Origin: Circinella minor
Taxonomy: Eukaryota; Mucoromycota; Mucoromycetes; Mucorales; Lichtheimiaceae
NCBI GenBank assembly: GCA_016758965.1
Contig: JAEPRB010000046.1
Span: 124,001-188,000, forward strand
Direction of reading: 5' to 3'
Length of the DNA: 64,000 bases
Shown piece after piece: positions 1 through 9,684 of the stretch. The notes under the pieces are model-generated. The model was not told the DNA's origin. It saw only the letters and a program-made list of their open reading frames with translations, and searched no databases. The position numbers and the translations under genes are program-made. The stretch's first letter is position 1; each line of letters begins with the position of its first letter.

Positions 1-127
1 TATGTATATACCTATCTGAATAAATAGCAACAGTTGCAATTCCCATACGACGACAGGTTCGAATAACGCGACATGCAATTTCACCACGATTAGCAATGAG
101 TACTTTACGAATAGAAGTTAGTGTCAT
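1..127 (-). CDS. Biotin-dependent carboxylase, N-terminal exon (partial)
   Basis: The reverse strand from the ATG at 127 encodes a start-proximal peptide containing [20 protein letters not shown] and ending in IYSD. This is the N-terminal biotin-carboxylase fold ([16 protein letters not shown]) shared by methylcrotonyl-, propionyl- and geranyl-CoA carboxylase alpha subunits, urea amidolyase and related enzymes. The exon covers 12-127 and stops at a clean AG|GTATAT donor, so the rest lies left of the window. Only six residues precede the conserved core and no mitochondrial presequence is visible; the real start could lie here or in an upstream exon. The ATP-grasp domain carboxylates biotin with bicarbonate and ATP. 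Which acyl-CoA (or urea) the holoenzyme uses cannot be decided from 38 residues. Family call is firm, subfamily open. Confidence 0.8.
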   Translation of the reverse strand, partial: MTLTSIRKVLIANRGEIACRVIRTCRRMGIATVAIYSDRYIH

Positions 128-555
128 AGTAATAGTATGTTGTATATTAAAATAAAAATAAAAATACTAAAGAAAAAAAAGAAAAGGTTGGGAAAAAAAA
201 AAGACAGAACGTTAAAAAAAAAAAAAGACTGAAAAGAAAGTGTGGGGTTTTTTACCCCTCTTTTGATTTAATAATAATTATGTGCGTGCGAAGTTCATTT
301 CCCATATGCAAAATGACAAGGAACGATCAAAGCATGAGATCGGACAATCCAGTTTACCCCACAGATTTACACATGAAAAAATTATATTATTTTTTTAAAT
401 TCATAAAAGAGCTTAAATATATTCATAATTGAAAAAAAAGAATTGATACGATTATTTGTTATATTTCAATGTTTTTATTGTTATTATTATTGTTATTTGA
501 TTGACTAATTGACTATATATGTTTTTTACTATTTGAAATTAAAAGAATTTATTCT
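128..555. other. Intergenic region, no gene seen
   Basis: AT-rich spacer between the carboxylase start and the SGT1 stop. It has A-runs at about 165-235 and no supported ORF. It presumably holds the carboxylase promoter and the SGT1 3' UTR (inference). Confidence 0.5.
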
Positions 556-2248
556 TTAAAGTTCATACTAATAAAAGGAAAAATTATAGTTAGTCAGACT
601 TTTCCCTAGTAAATTGTATAATTGGGTGTTTCCATTTTCCCCAACATAACATATTATATTACACATATAACAATCTTTACCTTTTTAGCAACCATTCCTT
701 CTGGAGGTTTAGTTTCAACAGTTTTGGCTCCAACTTCAGACCAGTTGGTAGATAAACAAGTACCATTACTTTCAACAAAACTTTTCATCATAGCACGTTT
801 GGTATCTTCATCAGCCCCACCATAAATTTGTTGGAAAAGTGTATTTAATGCAGCATCTCCTTCAGGTTTATCAGCATCTTTTTCAATTTCGCGTGCAAGT
901 TTATCCCAATCCTTTGCTTTTCTTGTATTTGATGCATTTGCCACTATTTAAAAATTATTATATCATGTTATTAAAAGTTCCTTTCTTTCTTGTTCCGAAT
1001 AAAAGAGCTCTACTATATACCATTTCTCACTTTCCCCTGTATAAAATAATTAAAATAACTTACTGGTATTCACAATTTCATCTTCTCCTTCAAGCATTCC
1101 CCATTTAATACCGTCCATTTTCTTTTTCAATTTGATTTCAATCTTTGTTGAAAGAACCTTGTATAAAGATTCCTTTGGTAAAATTTCATGAGCTAAAGGA
1201 TCAAGTTCCAAAGAATAATCAGATCCAGTAGGCATTTTAATTGTTAATGATAACTAATAGTTAAAAAAAAGAGTATACATTAGTTTACTTTCTCTTTTAT
1301 AACGATAATCATAATAATAATAAAAACTTACGGATTTATCAAAGAAATTTAATTCGACAGCATCCTTCTTAACATTTTTTATGAATACTTCAATTGTAAT
1401 AAATGCATCATTTTGGAACCATTCATGTCTAATTATCAGAGGGTTCTCTTTTAGTATATACTTAAAAAAAATGATAGATTAAAAGAGAGAGAGAAACAAA
1501 AGGTTATACCTGGCACGAACGCCTTCTGGTGTAGGAGCTACTGGAGTTTGTGCAACTGGTTTTCCTTCTTCTTTTTGCGCAGCAGTTGTTGGAGCGGGAG
1601 TAGGAGTGGAAGCTGCGGGAGCAGGAGCAGCAGGAGCAGGAGTTGGTTGATCAGAAATAGGTAACATATCTTCTGTCTTACGTAACCAAGTTGCCAATGA
1701 ACGTTCAGTAGGATTTAATTCTTTAACTATTTCAAAACTTTCCTTTGCTTCCTTATATTTTTTCAAACAGAATAATGCCATACTATAAATATATATTATT
1801 AATTTAGTCTTTTTCTTTTTCTTTATACCTATATATATATATATTAACAATGTCATTTTACCCCTTTTGTAAGTTGGCGCGTGCCAAAAGACTTCGTGTT
1901 CCTTTAGGACCATTTAAAATGTTTAAAACTTTGTTGGCATCTGCTAAGGCATTATCATATTTTTTTGACTTTTGATAGATAGAACCTCTAATAATTCAAA
2001 TATATTCAAAATTTGTGAGTTATTATTTCATGACTCTTTTTAATTATTAAAGCGGTCTCTTGCCCATTTCTTCTTTCGCAACAATATGTCCAAATAGAAT
2101 AGTATTCTTACCGACGCAAGTAAGCATCGACGTGTTCTGGATCAACATCAATAGCTTGATTCAATAAAATAAGCGCTTCGTCATTATCACCGTCAAAGAA
2201 AGCTTCATTTGCTTTTACAAATAATTCTTCTGCACTTAAAATATGCAT
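556..2248 (-). CDS. SGT1: SGT1-like co-chaperone (TPR-CS-SGS)
   Basis: Seven phase-consistent exons (2112-2248, 1862-1987, 1510-1782, 1332-1428, 1064-1253, 681-943, 556-567) give about 365 aa. The first ~125 residues are TPR-like ([20 protein letters not shown]). A Pro/Ala-rich linker follows, then a CS domain beginning [20 protein letters not shown] and including [15 protein letters not shown] and [18 protein letters not shown]. The C-terminal SGS domain is clear ([44 protein letters not shown]). SGT1 is an Hsp90 adaptor that bridges to Skp1/SCF and acts in kinetochore assembly. The last exon is tiny; acceptor 568-569 gives the ending VAKKYEL, typical of the family, and an alternative acceptor at 606 would give VAKKGKV. 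All three diagnostic domains are present in the usual order. Confidence 0.93.
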
Positions 2249-2511
2249 TTTAAAATTTATTTGAATTATTCAAGTCTGAAAAAAAAAAAAGAAAAAAAAG
2301 AAAGAAAGTGAAAGTGGAAAGTGGGGTTATATAAGAACAAAGAATGGATATGCGGGCTTCTTTTTTTTTATTATTTCTTGAATGTTCTAACCTGTTCTAA
2401 GCACAGCCCCCCCCTCAACATTGACCAACTGAATTGCGCCGCAAGTTTATCAAAAACTGGCTGCGCCTCAAACTCAAAATCAATTTTATTTACAAAATAA
2501 AATGTTTATTT
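2249..2511. other. Spacer between tandem minus-strand genes
   Basis: A 263-bp spacer that must hold the SGT1 promoter and the end of the arrestin transcript. On the plus strand it shows an A/G-rich stretch at 2280-2330 (CT-rich on the coding strand) and a C8 run near 2407. No ORF is supported. Confidence 0.4.
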
Positions 2512-4002
2512 TTACGTAGAAAAACGATATATGGGTACACGAGGTAAATGTTCAATGCTTTGTCGATAAGTAGGTGGTCGTTCAGTATTTTGGTATTCAG
2601 GTGGATTTGGAACTTCTCCTTCCCAACAATGTTGTTTTGATGTTACTACTAAAGGTACTTCAAGCGAACATAAATACATATTATTATTATTATTATTATT
2701 AAAGTGATTATGGCTGTGTCGTTTACCACCACTACCAAAAGATAGTAAAGCATCCTTGACATATTCTTCCGTATTACTTGCTTGTTGTCGCCCAAGTGAA
2801 AATATAGATGATAATGATGATGACGATGAAGATCGACTTAATGATGGTGTACTAGTTCGACTATGACTCTCTTGTTGTTGCTGATCATTTTCTGTAGATT
2901 TCAATTCTTGATGATCTCCATGGATACTATTATCATTATTATTATCTTGCTGTTCTTCAGTAATCTTGATATTAACGACCAAAGTATGGGAAACTTTTAT
3001 TAACCTTGTCTTGATATCCGGATGAACACGAGGACATAATCGAAATTCGGCGTTGTATTCATGTTTTTTATATGGATCATAGTTCTCATTGTCATCTTCT
3101 GATGGATAAAACGTACTCCATCCTAGAGGAAATGTCTCGTCTGTTTGTGATACTGATTGACATGTTAGTGATTGTTGACCTGTTGTTTGATAAGTAACTC
3201 GCTCACGTAATGCACATGTAATGGACTTTATAGTTTTTGTCATTGGCATTAATGTTGATCCATTTTCTTGCTCTTTTTCTTGCTGTTCGTTGAATTGGTG
3301 AATTAGCCGTACAGCCAGGTTAAGAGGTACCAATCCACCTTCGCGATAAACAACAGAAGGAGCACTAGCTATATATTCAATCTTGTCTGGATAATCTTTA
3401 CCAACAATTATTTCCAGTAAATCCAAGGGAATTGTATCATACACCAAACTACGTCGAATAGGAATTTCTTGATAAACAAATAAATTGTTGGAAAAGACAG
3501 ATCGATGCATAGATGCTTTAAGCCGATATTGAATCATACCCCGCTTACCATGAAAGGTAGCTGGTAATCGAGGAGGCAATTCAAAAGTATATGGATATGT
3601 GTATTCTCCTGGTGGTAATAATACCGGTGAATTTCGTTTTTGTTCATTTAATAATGTTGATGACTCTCCTTCTGTTGCTTCTGGTAATGCTGATGAGAAT
3701 GAGGATGATAATAAAAGACATGTTTTTTTCTTCACCAAGTTACGACACTCAACACCTTCAGGAGGAGGTGCTGCGACTAATTTACTGGTTTTAGATGTAC
3801 TGATAGTAACTTTACATCGTCCTTCGAAACGAATGGATATCTGTCGTACTTTTATTGGTTTGTATACATGAATGACCACGGTTCCTTTTAGATGAATTGG
3901 CTCGGGTACACCATTATCTAGCCCGCGTAAAATCCCTGTAAATGAAGGATCAACATTGATCTCCATAGAAACATGACCTTTCTGATTATAAAGGCTAGGC
4001 AT
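2512..4002 (-). CDS. Arrestin-like trafficking adaptor with two PPxY motifs
   Basis: Intronless 496-aa ORF. Residues ~10-220 form an arrestin N-terminal-type sandwich (FTGILRGLDNGVPEPIHLKG, VRQISIRFEGRCKV, LPPGEYTYPYTFELPPRLP, RGMIQYRLKASMHR). A C-domain follows from about 230 (EGGLVPLNLAVRLIH, ITCALRERVTYQT). A Ser-rich and poly-Asn segment lies near residues 370-440, and the Asn run is encoded by an AAT microsatellite at about 2682-2702. Near the C-terminus PPEY and PPTY stand nine residues apart. In fungi such alpha-arrestins (ARTs) recruit the Rsp5/Nedd4 HECT ligase through PPxY to ubiquitinate plasma-membrane transporters. The closest yeast counterpart cannot be named from sequence alone. 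Start: first ATG, followed by MPSLYNQKG. Confidence 0.85.
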   Translation of the reverse strand: MPSLYNQKGHVSMEINVDPSFTGILRGLDNGVPEPIHLKGTVVIHVYKPIKVRQISIRFEGRCKVTISTSKTSKLVAAPPPEGVECRNLVKKKTCLLLSSSFSSALPEATEGESSTLLNEQKRNSPVLLPPGEYTYPYTFELPPRLPATFHGKRGMIQYRLKASMHRSVFSNNLFVYQEIPIRRSLVYDTIPLDLLEIIVGKDYPDKIEYIASAPSVVYREGGLVPLNLAVRLIHQFNEQQEKEQENGSTLMPMTKTIKSITCALRERVTYQTTGQQSLTCQSVSQTDETFPLGWSTFYPSEDDNENYDPYKKHEYNAEFRLCPRVHPDIKTRLIKVSHTLVVNIKITEEQQDNNNDNSIHGDHQELKSTENDQQQQESHSRTSTPSLSRSSSSSSLSSIFSLGRQQASNTEEYVKDALLSFGSGGKRHSHNHFNNNNNNNMYLCSLEVPLVVTSKQHCWEGEVPNPPEYQNTERPPTYRQSIEHLPRVPIYRFST

Positions 4003-4662
4003 CGCTCTTTTTTCTTTTATTTGTTATATATGAAGAAGAAAAATCGGGGTCTATAGAAAAAAAAAAGAGGAAGAAACGAGAAAAAAAGGTAAACAAATAG
4101 AAAAAAAATTCTACTATTTGAAACTTCTCGAAGCTGCTGCATTATTGATTTTTATTCCATTCAAACCCCGGATACGGGTGTTTTCTTTCAGCTGTTATGC
4201 AAAATTAGAAAAGTTTCACATTTTTTTTGACGCTATCAAAGTTCGTTATAGTTAATCGATTACCGGATAATTTTTTCATCTATAACTTTCAAAATATGCA
4301 GTTGAATACCATTTTTGCATAATATTTTATGAAAAAGTACTTATTTGTACATCATTGCTGACAATGCATCGGTATAAAGCCAACTTTCTAATTTTCATTT
4401 ATAAAACAACAACTTTTACCTTTCTGGTTACTAATAATGCAAGTTCGACTTATTAAGGCTATTAATTCCAGTATTCCTCTTTATAATTTTCTACTGCTGT
4501 CATAATGTTAACAGTATTTTTTGTTCGTGTAATTCAGTAATAACAAAAGTATAGTCTTGTTATATTAAATAATCACAACAACAAGAAAAACTATCGTACA
4601 AGACTGGTCGGTATTTTTTGTTCTAAAAAGAATCAAGGTTCTTATTTAATTATAACAAACAA

Positions 4663-4682
4663 ACACACACACACACACACAC
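4663..4682. repeat. (CA)n microsatellite
   Basis: An uninterrupted CA dinucleotide run inside the gene-poor region, ending at ACATTATTTC. Confidence 0.9.
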
Positions 4683-6878
4683 ATTATTTCTCTCTACTTT
4701 TCGACCAAATCTCTTAGAGTGTTTCTTCGTAAATTGTCTCTTGACATTATATTATATTGAAAATAAAACAAGAGAAGATTAGTTATTTCTTCTGTTCGCT
4801 CTAGCAAAAAGGTATTTTAAAATTCACTTAGTAGCTTGGTAGATATGTACTAAAGAACAGCGACGACATGATCAAAGCATAGTTTGTGCGACTGCTGAAC
4901 TTGAGATAAAAAAAATTATTATAATTGAAATGGAAGATCATACGGCTTAGACACAAAAAATCACCTTCTCTCTACTAAATCATAAGAAATTAATATCAAA
5001 TCTTCTTGGTGTCAAAAAAGGAAAAAAAAACGACCTCGGAACACAAAATAACGACGTTTATTCTTGTTAATATATGGAAAAATAAACTACAATGGACCCC
5101 AACATAACTGATCAAAGATAAATATAATGTTAACAAGATTATATTATTAATTTACTTACAACTTATTCTATTTCTTATTTTCATCGTCTATCCAGAACAT
5201 ATCAAAAAAATAGCAAATAAGCAATTTAACCTCACAATCACATAAACGATATAACTATCTTAAATCTGAAATACAAGACAATTCTTGATACTATATATTA
5301 TTTTACAAACATGTAACTGTTTGTATTGAGATCTAAAAGTGTATGTCGGTGTTACTATGAAAGTCGTGAAAAAGAAAGAGAAAAAGTACAGATGGAAAGG
5401 TATTAAAAACATATTTTAATGAGATACTGGGTGAAAAGAAAGGCCACATGTCCTCCTGTAAACACACCTTTGAGCGATGACTCTCTAATAGTACTATACT
5501 TACGCGACGAAGATTATTTGATTATTATATAAAATCGGTGCATGAACAGCTAGAGTAAATCAACTAACTATTTTTTATATCCTCATGAATAGAGCATTTA
5601 GTTTAATTATTCAAGAAGTGACAAAATTTTCAGCCGTAATGCACGTACGCGTATTTACAGTTCTAAAAACTGTAAGCTGCACATTCTTCTACACTACATA
5701 AAAAACTTTCCCATATAGTATTAGTATATACAATATCAAATAATATTACCTGTATAGAAAAATAAATGGCTGGAATATCAGCTTATCGCTAATTTTATAG
5801 CGTTGTTATTATAGTCTGTATATTGCTTTAGGTTACAAATAAAAATATATTTTTTGCTCTTAGTAGTGCTTAGTGTTATCTAGCAGCATAGCGTCTGTAC
5901 ATTAACTAGCAAATGAGTTTGACAATATGTATAATGAATGAAAAAAAAACCAGCCTATATATTATATAGTGAATAAATCACTTATGATTAACACACCCAT
6001 AGTCGTCAGCTTCTTTGAATAAGATTATAAGTAATGGATTATTTTATTACATAAAATGTTGCTTTTTAACAGCAATAAAAGTTGGTTTTCTTTCTTTGGT
6101 TTGGTTACGTGTTCTTTTTTTCACACATTTTTCTTATTGTTAATCCATAATATGTTTCAACGTACATACTTATATTACTAATATGTATTTGATTTTTCCA
6201 GTTTATTTACTCATGTTCTTGTTGTATGTCATACATCGTTCTTTATGCTATAATAAAGGCAGTAGAAGGTATCTTTTTTCAAAAAACATTCTTTTATATA
6301 TGTCTTCTTTATATAAACTGATACGCTTGTGTTAATCTGCTCAGTTATATATATACTTATAAATATTATCATAATTTCTGGGAGTATATAATACTTTAAT
6401 TACTGAACTTATAATAAAGGATATAGGCTATTAAATTCAATATAAATGATATAAAAGTAGTAATTAGGCGAGTGAAAAAAAAAAGAAGCATTTATACATA
6501 TATAAATAATTTGCTTCAATCAGTAAACTCCTTCCAATCTAATTATTTGGTTCGTATATAATAGCTATTCTTTTATATTGATTTCTCGTGTATATTAAAT
6601 AATTAATCTTATTTTTTATATTATTGATGATGATCGTCACAAATAAAACATTATTTATAGCATAACCAATGTTATTTCTTTTTCAATACTTTGCATAAGT
6701 ATATCTTTCTTATTAATTATCAATATTTCTCCAAACTAGTTGAATGGAGTACTTTTAAATCCAGAGAACATTATACAGCTGATAAGTACTTCTTCTTTTT
6801 TCTTTTTTGAAAAAACATCATCAATCAGCAGCAGGAGGTGTAAAAAAAAAATTGTCAAAAAAATGGTATTTTAAATTC

Positions 6879-6883
6879 AAAAA
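6879..6883 (-). terminator. Pol III terminator of tRNA-Lys
   Basis: Five consecutive T on the minus strand, 9 nt downstream of the tRNA 3' end. This is the usual position and composition for RNA polymerase III termination. Confidence 0.6.
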
Positions 6884-6891
6884 GTAATGAA

Positions 6892-6892
<1 letters not shown>

Positions 6893-6927
<35 letters not shown>

Positions 6928-6964
6928 TAAAAGCCGAACGCTCTACCGACTGAGCTAACCGGGC
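6893..6964 (-). tRNA. tRNA-Lys (anticodon UUU)
   Basis: The reverse strand gives a 72-nt cloverleaf. The acceptor stem GCCCGGT pairs with ATTGGGC (two G-T pairs). The A box region is TAGCTCAGTCGG and the anticodon arm is CGGCTTTTAACCG, with TTT as anticodon reading AAA/AAG. The T arm has GGGGGTTCGAGCCCCC. No intron is present and CCA is not encoded, as expected for a eukaryotic nuclear tRNA. It sits alone in a gene-poor region, 0.8 kb from the left end of a transposon-like element. Domain match is complete; confidence is high. Confidence 0.96.
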
Positions 6965-7779
6965 CTCTGTATCTGAAACATTGTTTAGTAAATTACATCG
7001 GTAACATTAATGTATTTAAATGTATTAGTTAATAACTATTTTAAAAAGTTTATTATTATATATACTTATTGAAGAAGTCCATCTTCTTTATTGATACTAT
7101 TTGCTGATGATTGAGGTATCTTTTCTTTATGATTACAGTTGTATGATCATGCAGTAGATTAAATAATTAGTTACCCCTCTTTGCATAGAGAAACAATTCA
7201 ACTTATTTTATATATATTTTTCTTAATATAATTAGTAATTTAAAAGGTGTAAGTTGTTTAAAAACTTGCACTGTGACTCTTTATGGTTTTTTCTCTTAGT
7301 GAAAAGTTCTCGAATTTCAATAAATTTTTTTATTTTTTGTCTTTGAAAAATTTGAAATATATATTCTTAACATATAAATATTGTAATATATAAACCTTTA
7401 TTAATTTATTATTGATTATTTATTTTTAAAATAATATAAACGCTTCTAAATATTTTATAAACTTAAAATAATTATAATTAATTAAAAGAGAAAAAAATAA
7501 ATATATCTTTTATTAAATTTAAATACTAGTAAAAAACATTATAGATAGAATTGTTCCTCATAGTTTGACAATAAGAATCAATAGAGTATATATGGCTATA
7601 GAAAATTTAAAAAAAGATACACAAAAGTTAATAAAAAAAAATAAACTATCACTATCCTCTTCTTCATTTTTTTTGTGGAATTTCTTTTTGAATTCTTGTT
7701 GCTTTTTATTTACTGATGATGAACAAACACTATCTATAAATTTGTTATAAATAACAAAATTTATGATATTATTCTATTC
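6965..7779. other. AT-rich spacer, no gene seen
   Basis: Very AT-rich sequence between the tRNA and the transposon-like element. A 61-codon ORF at 7565-7750 is low-complexity Lys/Ser/Phe and is not supported as a gene. Confidence 0.4.
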
Positions 7780-7820
7780 CACTATGGGAAGTAAAGTGAA
7801 CAAAGTGAATGAAGTGAACA
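7780..7820 (+). repeat. Left terminal inverted repeat of the CACTA-like element
   Basis: Begins CACTATGGGAAG and carries three spaced AAGTGAA units. It pairs with 9644-9684 in inverted orientation. Confidence 0.8.
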
Positions 7821-9643
7821 TTATTGGGTACACAAACTTCCTTATATGGGTCAAAAAGTGAACAAAGTGAACCATTTTTTGTACACAAACTTCCATATTG
7901 TGAGATAAATATGAGTAGTAAAATAGAAAGATGGGACTAAAGTAAATATAGTTGAGAATCTGTTTATTCCTGAAATAAAATAACTACTCTTTTATATCTT
8001 TTCTAAATTATGTAACTATCTTATTTTATCTGATCATGGCTAAACTATGTTTTATATGAATGGATGAGAGGACCTATTATATTTGTTCTATTATAAATAT
8101 TAATTCTAGATCATTCTCTGAAACCGTTTATGACAGTTATTACTAATCTCATTCTTTCTTTGATGTTTCTTTATTATCCGGATTAATAATAAGAACGAAT
8201 CAAAATAAATAATAGTGTTTAATTGGTTATATCTTTTATCCTTGACGGAATGATATTTGTCCGATTATTCATGAATAGATAGAATATATGTGTTATTATG
8301 GTGGTTCACCACATATTCGAACTAAAGGGCTTAGCACACCAAAAAGTAACTAGTCACTGAAGTTTTTTTTTCTCACTTTCCAAATCTTTGTAAAAAGTTT
8401 TTATTATTCAAACTTCTATATTAAAAAAGCTTTTTGACCCCTTGGTAAATCTGTGATGTTATTATGTTAACGTCTGCTAGAACCATCCCAGGATTGATCA
8501 AAACATACTTATCATTGATCAGTGTTAATTTAAACATTCTGGGATAGCTCTTGATATTTTCAACATTGGTGACAAATGGAATTCATCCTTTTCCTGATGA
8601 TAATGTACAGCTTTTATTCATAGTGTACTGCTGAATACAACCTTGCTAAACGAAAGGGACATCCCTCTTCTAATGCCAAAGTAAAGATTGCCTATATATA
8701 ATACTCATATATCATAATTTATAGCGCAAATTTAACTGGAAACATACCTTCATGCTCGTGTAAAACATAATATAAGCTCAACAAAATATGTGCCACTTAC
8801 ACCACTAGTCCTTATAGTAAGTACTAGTCTCACTAATGTATCAAGTTTTCTCAGAGCAGATGATTATGTCTGGCATGTGTATATGGTACATCTATAATAC
8901 ATTAATATAATTAAAACTATAACAATATTATACATTTAATTCTTATATAGGACAAATCCAAATGACTTGGCAAGTCTTCTGTTAGTGTTCAGTGGGCTAG
9001 GTAAGTAACAATATCTAACAATATTTTATATATCATTTGGTACAAACAGCTATGAGTAGGAACTGTATGATGAGTGTATTCAGCCTATGAGGAGCTTTAC
9101 CTACCTCAATATTACGAAATCAAGGATCATATTTGTCAATGTAAGTTAAACTAGATGTACTAAAAATGGTTTTTTTTATCCAATACCCAAGAGCAAATGT
9201 AGGTATAGTGGTAATAAAAACTTAGTAATATATTTGGTAATTTTCTAATTCTGAACTTCTTTTATAGGCTACCACTACCACCGATTCCCCCATCTATCTC
9301 TTCGTCATTATTATGATCATCTACAATTCAACAACAACAATAGTATATAACAAGTCCACACAAACCCAAACAACCTCCTCTGCCTATTTCCTCATCCTCC
9401 TTTCCTGCTCTTTCACCTGCTCGACAACTGAGGAAACATGTAGCTTCCCAGTTACTTCCCAATCAGTGCGTGAACGCCCCCATCCCAACAATGATATATA
9501 ATAATATAAATGATATGAGTTTCTAATAATAAAATATTTACAATAACCTTACATATATTATCTTATTTCACGAGTTATGACTGGATTATTTTTGTTACAC
9601 TACTTTCCAAAAAAAGAATACCCTACTGACTTTCAAATCACAA

Positions 9644-9684
9644 GTTCACTTTTGTACACTTTATTCACTTTATTTCCCATGGTG
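9644..9684 (-). repeat. Right terminal inverted repeat of the CACTA-like element
   Basis: On the minus strand it begins CACCATGGGAAA and repeats the AAAGTGAA units seen at the left end. TTC follows immediately outside, as it does at the left end. Confidence 0.8.

Larger units (their letters stand above)
4003..6892. other. Gene-poor AT-rich region
   Basis: About 2.9 kb without a credible ORF on either strand. Homopolymer A/T tracts and a short CA repeat are present. No transposon termini, tRNA or conserved RNA were recognised by eye. The right part may include upstream regions or long UTR of the arrestin gene. Confidence 0.4.
7780..9684. mobile_element. Non-autonomous DNA transposon with CACTA-like ends
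   Basis: The left end reads CACTATGGGAAGTAAAGTG and the reverse complement of the right end reads CACCATGGGAAATAAAGTG. The inverted repeats match at 25 of the first 28 bases and continue, with a one-base gap, to a shared AAGTGAAC (~41 bp). The element is flanked on both sides by TTC (7777-7779 and 9685-9687), a 3-bp target duplication. Inside the left end a second cluster of GTGAAC/AAAGTGAA motifs (7855-7873) and a repeated GTACACAAACTTCC (7828-7841, 7881-7894) resemble the sub-terminal repeats of CACTA/EnSpm elements. Terminal CACYA and a 3-bp duplication fit that superfamily. No intact transposase ORF is present in the 1,905 bp, so it is non-autonomous or decayed. A 3-bp duplication alone could arise by chance; the long inverted repeat carries the call. 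Confidence 0.75.

Noticed and set aside
594..605. Alternative SGT1 end via acceptor at 606 (VAKKGKV)
   Set aside because: The acceptor at 568 gives VAKKYEL, closer to the usual K-K-Y/W-E tail of SGT1, so it was preferred, though not proven.
8310..8345. Possible tRNA T-arm (ATTCGAACTAAAGG)
   Set aside because: No acceptor stem or anticodon arm can be folded around it.
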